Shown piece after piece: positions 58,226 through 64,000 of a stretch of DNA of 64,000 bases. Position numbers and translations under genes: made by a program. How positions within the stretch are numbered: the stretch's first letter is position 1; each line of letters starts with the position of its first letter. Origin of the DNA: Trema orientale (lineage: Eukaryota; Streptophyta; Magnoliopsida; Rosales; Cannabaceae); contig JXTC01000003.1 in the NCBI GenBank assembly GCA_002914845.1, forward strand, positions 2,890,752-2,954,751. The letters run 5' to 3'. The notes below the pieces were generated by a model. That model did no database searches, was not told the origin of the DNA, and saw only the letters and a program-made list of their open reading frames with translations.

Positions 58226-60436
58226 ATCGTAACCTGGCAGAGAAATTTGACCTCTTTCTTCTGGATTCATATATTGAGGATAATAAAAAGGTTTAGCGGT
58301 GTCCAAGCGTTCCACATTGTGGTGATGCCATTCATATTGATGACAATGAGTTATGCGAGGTTGAATGTGCATGTGGTCAACGGTTTTGTTCTAGTTGCCT
58401 CTCCGAAGCACACTCACCTTGTTCATGCCTAATGTGGGAACTATGGTGTAAGAAGTGCCGGGATGATTCAGAGACGGTTAACTGGATTGTCACAAGTCGG
58501 TTGAAAAGAATGGAGGACGCAACGTAGTACGGTGTGTTTGTCAGAAAAAATTTTAGTGAGTGTTTTCATTCTCATATTTTGTAGATGTATCGAATTTTTC
58601 TAAATTGGTTTTGGTTGGTGAACATGTATGAGAACAACATACAAACAGTCATAAGTATTGACATAAAAGATAATGTCCTATGAAATAGTATTCATACCCT
58701 GTATTTGCTCATTCTTTCTTCGATGTTTTATGCTTTTTTTACTTCTTTCTTACTTTCTCATGTTTGGTTTGGTCTACATCTATTATTAACAGAGTTTTCA
58801 GTTGAATTTTGTTTACCATGTTTTGTAAATACATTTTGGAGTTGTTACCAGTTATTTATGTTTAAGAATTCTCGACACAGAAAGATTTAGTCCAAAATGC
58901 ATAGGTCTTTTCTTGTAATTATTTTCATTTTTTTTCTCTGGGTATGCGAAAAAGTGGGGACAAACTGAGGCAAACTAGATTGGATTGCTAAGATCATGCT
59001 AAGAAATGAAGGTATCATCTGAAATGCCAGAAGAAAGTTTGTTTTTCCCTTACTGCTTGATTCATTTAAATGTAAGGCACCATCTGGTTCATTGTTTGGA
59101 ATAGAATTGGTTACCATTATAGAATTTAGTGTTATACAGATTTATGCTACGGTGGTTGATAATTCTTGCATTTGCTTTTGGCACACAAATATGCATAGAC
59201 ATATGTATTATTTATTTACTTATGTTTTGCCTATTTCGCAGTTGGTTTTCTGGTCTCTCACTTGATGCTGGCCATAGTTGTGGAAGACATAAAGAAGAAA
59301 AGAAAAAAGTGAACACTGTGATTGAGCGTGCAAAAACAGAACTGCTGCGTTATATTCACTACCACAATCGTTATAAAGCTCATATATTTTCTTTTAAGCT
59401 TGAGAGTAAGCTGAAGAATACCATACAAGAAAAGATATGATTGGAAGAAACAATAACAATAAATATAGATTATATAGATGGGTAACCAATGGTCTCTACA
59501 GACTTTCAGGGTCAATGCGTATTCTTTCCTATTCCTACCCGTTTGCATGTTAAATGTTTGGTGATGAAAGATTCAACAATAATATGACAAAGTATGAGAG
59601 AGATATCAAGCAAAACTTTTTGAGGATCAGCAACAACAGCTTGAGGCAAATGCTACAGGACCATTTCGATCAATTCTTAGAGGATGAAGTTATAAAGATG
59701 AAAATGAATGTCATCAATCTTTCGGTAGTTACTGACAAGTTGTGCGAAGAATTGTAAGTCTACATCAGATAACTTGAAGGGTGCATCATATTTTTAATAT
59801 CTTGAATCGTTACTGTTCCTTGATCCTTTTTGAATGAAGTAAACAGGAGTGCAGCACTCTCTTTTGTCATTTTACTGTTTATCACTTGACATGTGGACTC
59901 TACTTAAATATCACATATTTCAGTAGTAACCACGGCGGCGGCAGTCATGGCCCAGTGAACGCATATGCCCCCACTGAATTTTTGAAAATTTATATTAATG
60001 CACTAAAAGTTTTCTTTTGCCCCCACTAAATAAAGAAAATAAAATTTATGCCCTACCTTATATAGTTCATTTTCTAATAAAAATATCTTTGAAGCCCAAA
60101 TGTAATGTGTGCAAAAAAATAAAAATAAGTAAAAAAGGCTAATATTACAAGGATGATAAATAGAAATAAACAATATTCACCCTTATTTTTTGCTTTCATC
60201 CCATCTTTTTAGAAGACTCCTTATGAAAATTTTGAAGTTTAGTGTAACTTTTCATATATCTTTGTGAGAAAAGAAATTATTTCTTATATTATTATTTGAG
60301 TTCAAAATTTTTATCTCGATTATTTCTATGAAAAAAAAAATTTTCTAATTAGGTTATGTTCCTACTAAGATTAGTTTCTGACTCTGTACTTGATAGTAAC
60401 TAATTGTTATTGGAGTCACATGTCTTAGGAGATAGA

Positions 60437-60568
60437 GTGTAAAAGAGGGTGACAAAAGAGGGTGACAAAGTGTAAAAGAGGAGATAGTAACTAAGTGTAA
60501 AAGAGGGTGACAAAAGAGATAGAGTGTAAAAGAGGGTGACAAGTGTAAAAGAGGGTGACAAAAGAGAG
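60437..60568. repeat. Imperfect tandem repeat, unit GTGTAAAAGAGGGTGACAAA
   Basis: At least four GTGTAAAAGAGG(GTGACAA) units with irregular spacing and partial units (AGATAG). Minus-strand open frames here are fortuitous. Confidence 0.85.
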
Positions 60569-61522
60569 TCATGCTAGATTTCTCTAAAGTAAATATAGAA
60601 GGCTGATTTTGACCTCTTTTGTAGGATATGGATACTAAAATGTTTTTGGGCTGTCGGTAGGAAAGAATTAAGAGGCAAGCGTATAGTGAAACTCTCACAC
60701 CTCGTGTAGAGGACAAATTAGGACAACCGAAACACGTGTAAACTTCTAAACAGACCTCTTACTGATATATGCTTACTAGTAAAATTTTCTTTGGGATTCT
60801 TTACCCAATGCCCAGGTTTTACCACTTCTAACAATCTCATAGATAATAACAAGATATTGCAGTCACAACATGCTCTTGTTTCCCCCACAACCCCACACCT
60901 TCTTTTTTTTTTTTTTTGGAGCCATGCATGTTGATTGATGATTTGGCGTCTTTTACCTATTTCATGTTTTGTAAAATCCAGCAATTATCTTGAGGTAGGG
61001 AATCAATAGTTTATGCTCTCCAATTCCATGTATTATGTATTATCATAATAGTTATATAGTACATAAACCGACAAAACATATAGAAAATGTCGTGACTATA
61101 ATATTACTACCGTATTTTTGTTGTGTAGCTAAAGCTGTAAAGCCCAAGGTTATTCGCCACTAAAAAACTGAGAAACCTAAGACGTGTTAACAATTCTATT
61201 CTGGACCCGCTCGTTATAAGCAGTCGTTGAAAGCCACGTATACGACAAACGAACCCAGTCTCGAACAAGGAGGCAAGCATTCACTCCATCCACTATTCTA
61301 TAGCTATTCTATTGCATATGACTAACCAAACAAAAGTAATTTTGTAATGCTTGGCACCACAATTAGGTCCACAATTTATAGAAATGTGTCCACATGTAAA
61401 TTTAAGAGTGTGAGACTTGATTCAAGTGCCTCCTCAGATTCCATCCATAGCGTGGGTCATTATAATCACACCGAAGGAGTAATTGTCAACCCATTTTTTT
61501 AGAACTTATCTTTTTATGTTTT

Positions 61523-61890
61523 GGGCTTCTTACAATCCAAGTCCAAAGTACTAAAAAATGAAAAATCTAGATGATTTGAAAATTTTTTTAGAAAAATATC
61601 ACTTTTTAAAAGCTTTATTAGAAAAATAACATTTTAAAAAAATATTTAAAAAAATACTATTTTTTCTTAAAATTGGTAGTTTTTAGTGGTCCTCGAGATA
61701 ACCAATCAAGTTATCTCATAGAATTCGACTAGTTATCTTAAGTATCTCATCAATTAATAAAAAATAATATTTTTTTAAATACTTTTAAAAATAATATTTT
61801 TATATTTAAATCCGAGATTTTTCAGAATAATTTCAAATCTCGAAATTTTTCAGTCTTTTTGAAAAATTACCATAAAAAATCAAATTTCCA
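61523..61890. repeat. Dispersed repeat R2, copy 3
   Basis: GGGCTTCTTACAATCC start, CCAATCAAGTTATCTCATAG core and GAAAAATTACCATAAAAAAT end, as in copies 1 and 2. Confidence 0.7.
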
Positions 61891-62090
61891 CTTATGTTTT
61901 TAGTTGATAATAGATTGTTATTTCAATAAAAGAAAATTGAAAATAAGATTTTTTATGTTTTGAGTTGATAATTATATGATTACTTCAATATTCTTAAAAG
62001 AACATGATTTTTATGTAAAAATGTTAATACATGCCATTTTTCAAACATGATATTTTCAAAAAATATATTCTACTGGAATGTCATCTATCT

Positions 62091-62118
62091 TATTATTATT
62101 ATTATTATTATTATTATT
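62091..62118. repeat. TAT/ATT microsatellite
   Basis: About nine trinucleotide units, TATTATTATTATT.., some 530 bp upstream of the ARIADNE start. Confidence 0.9.
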
Positions 62119-62644
62119 TTCTTTTTGTGGGATGAATCTCTGGTTTTTGTTGAATAATTCATATTTATTTGATAGAGCCCAGCATAGTCCATCCATAATA
62201 TAAATAGAGCGTATCCGTATTCCGGTTATCTCCAACAAAACCTAGGACGCCTAGAGAAGTAACTGAGAAACAGCGTCAGTGATAACGGCGCGACTGGAAT
62301 CTTCTTCGCCGTTATTTTAGAGTTTCTGTTATAAAATTCACTCAAAAAAAAAAAAAAAAGAAATAGTAAGAAGTTATAAATACAAAACATACCAAAGAAA
62401 AACAAAGAAAAAAACAAAAACAAAGAAGTGTACAGAGGCAGGAGGAGAGCTCAGTTAACGTGATCAGTAATTTTTCAGTGTAATACATACCATTTTTTGA
62501 GTTTTCAGTGTCATCTATCTTAATCCTTTTGCTTGCTCTAAAAGATTTCTTTTTTTTTTTTCCCCCCCGGAAAGTAGAGAATTTTCCCGGAATCTTGATT
62601 GAAATTTTCTTAATCGTTGATCGGACTTTTTTGGTAGGTTAATC

Positions 62645-64000
62645 ATGGTAGAGTTTACCGGCAGTGACGATGATTATCTCGATCCCAACGATGATGATGA
62701 GGATTACGATGCCTATGATGCCAATTTTTGTGAAAACGATGTTTCAAAGCCAAACGCCGACTCCATTAAGGTACCACTAGTTTTCAATTTTGACGATTTC
62801 TGTACCTTTGACTTGTGTTGACTCAATTATGTCGAGGCTTAACCCCCACTCAGACACACACTGCATAATTAGCCTCTGCCTAGTGGAGTTTTTGGGTGCT
62901 TTGAATCTTAATTCGAAAAAAAAAATGAGAGTTCTTTAGGCAAAATTTGTACCCTTTTATCACTAATTATTGGTGTCAAATGAATTACATTACAGAAACA
63001 AAACCATCAAATTGCGAAAAACATAAACTTTTGCGCATTAATTTTTTAATCTATGTTGCAGAACAACAAACAAAATATTTAGCAATACTATAACCAAAAA
63101 TTCTTGTAATATTTTGCAGATGATTACAAAAGAGTCTCTCTTGGCTGCGCAGGTAATCACCAGGAGTTTTTCATTATCTTTTTTTGTTATTTACTGTTCT
63201 TCGTGTGTGCCGTGCCGTGCCAGGTTTTGTGACAAACGTTGCTATTGAACTATGCAGAGGGAGCATTTGAGGAGGGTGATGGAAGTCCTATCATTGAAAG
63301 AGCAACACGCGCGAACGTTACTCATTCACTATCGTTGGGATGTTGACAAGCTGCTTACGGTTCTTGTAGAGAAAGGGAAAGATGAGTTATACGCTGAAGC
63401 AGGACTGAGCTCAGTGGAGCATGACAATTTTGTCCCGGCACAGTTGCCATCTATGGTCATGTGCATAGTTTGCATTGAAGATGTTCCTGCAGCCGAGGTG
63501 ACAACTATGGACTGTGGTCACTACTTTTGCAACTCTTGTGAGTACTACTCCTTTTGCAACAATTACTTCAAACATGTGTTAAACTTGTTTTCTCGCATCT
63601 GCGGAAATCTCTTTTGATTCTATCATGTTTTAAGTTCATTTGATGGAATTCTCTGTGTTATTTTTGCTTGTATCGTTCTGCTTAGGTTGGACAGAGCACT
63701 TCATTGTCAAGATAAATGAGGGCCAGAGCAGGCGCATTAGATGTATGGAGCACCAGTGTCAAGCTATTTGTGATGAAGCGAAAGTCAGAATTCTTGTCAG
63801 TGCAAGGGATCCTAACCTGGCTGAGAAATTTGACCGCTTTCTGCTGGAATCATATATTGAGGACAATAAAAAGGTTAAGTGGTGTCCAAGTGTTCCACAT
63901 TGTGGTAATGCCATTCGTGTTGATGACAATGAGTTATGCGAGGTTGAATGTGCATGTGGTCAACAGTTCTGTTTTAGTTGCTTATCCGAAGCACACTCAC
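62645..64000 (+). CDS. ARI: ARIADNE-type RBR E3 ubiquitin ligase, 5' part (runs off window)
   Basis: RBR ligases accept ubiquitin from an E2 at RING1, pass it through a RING2 cysteine and attach it to targets. Exons: 62645-62770, 63120-63152, 63258-63537 and 63686 to beyond 64000, with GT-AG sites and consistent phase. The N-terminus is acidic (DDDYLDPNDDDEDYDAYD), as in plant ARI proteins. A UBA-like segment follows (ITKESLLAAQREHLRRVMEV, ARTLLIHYRWDVDKLL). RING1 is split by intron 3: CIVC, then CGHYFCNSC. The IBR region has KWCPSVPHCGNAI and CEVECACGQQFCFSC. The sequence is closest to Arabidopsis ARI1-ARI3 as I know them. RING2 and the Ariadne domain lie outside the window. The start is the first ATG in frame with the acidic region. 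A dead copy lies upstream at 53143-59757. No defect seen. Confidence 0.92.

Larger units (their letters stand above)
53143..59757 (+). pseudogene. ARIADNE RBR E3 ligase pseudogene, split by a retrotransposon
   Basis: Closely similar to the gene at 62645-64000. 53143-53252 matches RING1 of exon 3 (MICIFCIEEVPAVDVTTMDC). An exon from 53438 (GWTEHF-like, then RRIRCMEHQCH) runs to 53553, where copia element C interrupts it. The exon resumes at 58231 (NLAEKFDLFLLDSYIEDNKK), hits a TAG where the intact gene has Lys-Trp, and continues through the IBR (DDNELCEVECACGQRFC, SPCSCLMWELW). 59240-59440 matches the Ariadne domain (GHSCGRHKEE, RAKTELLRYIHYHNRYKAH). 59470-59757 matches the C-terminal part (WVTNGLYRLSGSM, ILSYSYPFA, MFGDERFNNNMTKYERDIKQ) with frameshifts and a stop. 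Exons 1-2 and much of RING2 are not seen. The left edge abuts the gypsy fragment. Dead copy. Confidence 0.88.
59758..62644. other. Intergenic between ARIADNE pseudogene and gene
   Basis: AT-rich. Contains a tandem repeat (60437-60568), the third R2 copy (61523-61890) and an ATT microsatellite (62091-62118). The GC-rich ACGGCGGCGGCAGTCATGGCCC near 59931 followed by GCCCCCACT motifs may be an old transposon end. No gene seen. The last 250 bases are the promoter and leader of the ARIADNE gene. Confidence 0.5.

Noticed and set aside
60437..60568. CRISPR-like repeat array
   Set aside because: Units are adjacent with irregular partial copies and no unique spacers, and the genome is a plant.
60354..60716. 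120-codon minus-strand frame with CHPLLHL repeats
   Set aside because: It is the translation of the tandem repeat at 60437-60568, not a protein family.
1..64000. tRNA, rRNA or organelle DNA insertions
   Set aside because: No cloverleaf, rRNA block or plastid/mitochondrial gene was recognised by eye. The plastid S9 gene here is nuclear, with a transit peptide and an intron.

Overview
The window is nuclear DNA of a flowering plant, almost certainly a eudicot. It has AT-rich intergenic DNA, short exons with GT-AG introns, a nuclear gene for plastid ribosomal protein S9, plant-type MATE transporters, an ARIADNE E3 ligase, and many Ty1/copia, Mutator-like (MULE), hAT and PIF/Harbinger elements. 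The species cannot be named from sequence alone. There is one assembly gap (14552-15222).

Layout: 1-3600 holds a remnant of an unrecognised minus-strand gene whose exon is split by a 1.07-kb inverted-repeat element, itself carrying a smaller nested one. 3672-8504 is a complete but decayed Ty1/copia element on the minus strand, and 8624-13701 a second, different Ty1/copia element on the plus strand. Both have target-site duplications. After the gap, 15300-19376 is a broken F-box/LRR/FBD gene with a MITE in it. 20204-24537 is a Harbinger-type transposon (TAA duplication) carrying an apparently intact four-exon Myb/SANT-like gene and no visible transposase. 24727-26744 is a Pack-MULE-like element that has captured a piece of an F-box/kelch gene. 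26745-31964 is gene-free repeat DNA.

The gene core is a tandem pair of nine-exon MATE (DTX) transporters at 32384-35450 and 38300-42531, each coding for 481 residues with identical exon lengths. A solo LTR lies between them, and the second copy has an intron enlarged by repeats. 43368-47404 holds more repeats: a hAT deletion derivative with a perfect 8-bp duplication, a foldback element, and a 1.1-kb MULE with a perfect 9-bp duplication that ends about 310 bp upstream of plastid RPS9 (47715-50924). A second MULE with a perfect 9-bp duplication sits inside the RPS9 intron. 51402-53142 has a small Harbinger-type MITE and a rearranged Ty3/gypsy fragment that forms a long inverted repeat. 53143-59757 is an ARIADNE (RBR E3 ligase) pseudogene split by a third Ty1/copia element (53559-58225), from the same LTR family as the solo LTR. 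The parental-type ARIADNE gene starts at 62645 and runs off the right edge.

The expressed genes are ordinary housekeeping or transport genes with no shared pathway. The unusual content is the transposon landscape: nested insertions with readable target-site duplications, gene capture, exon disruption, and elements lodged against or inside plastid RPS9. All alignments were made by eye, and no database search was possible.
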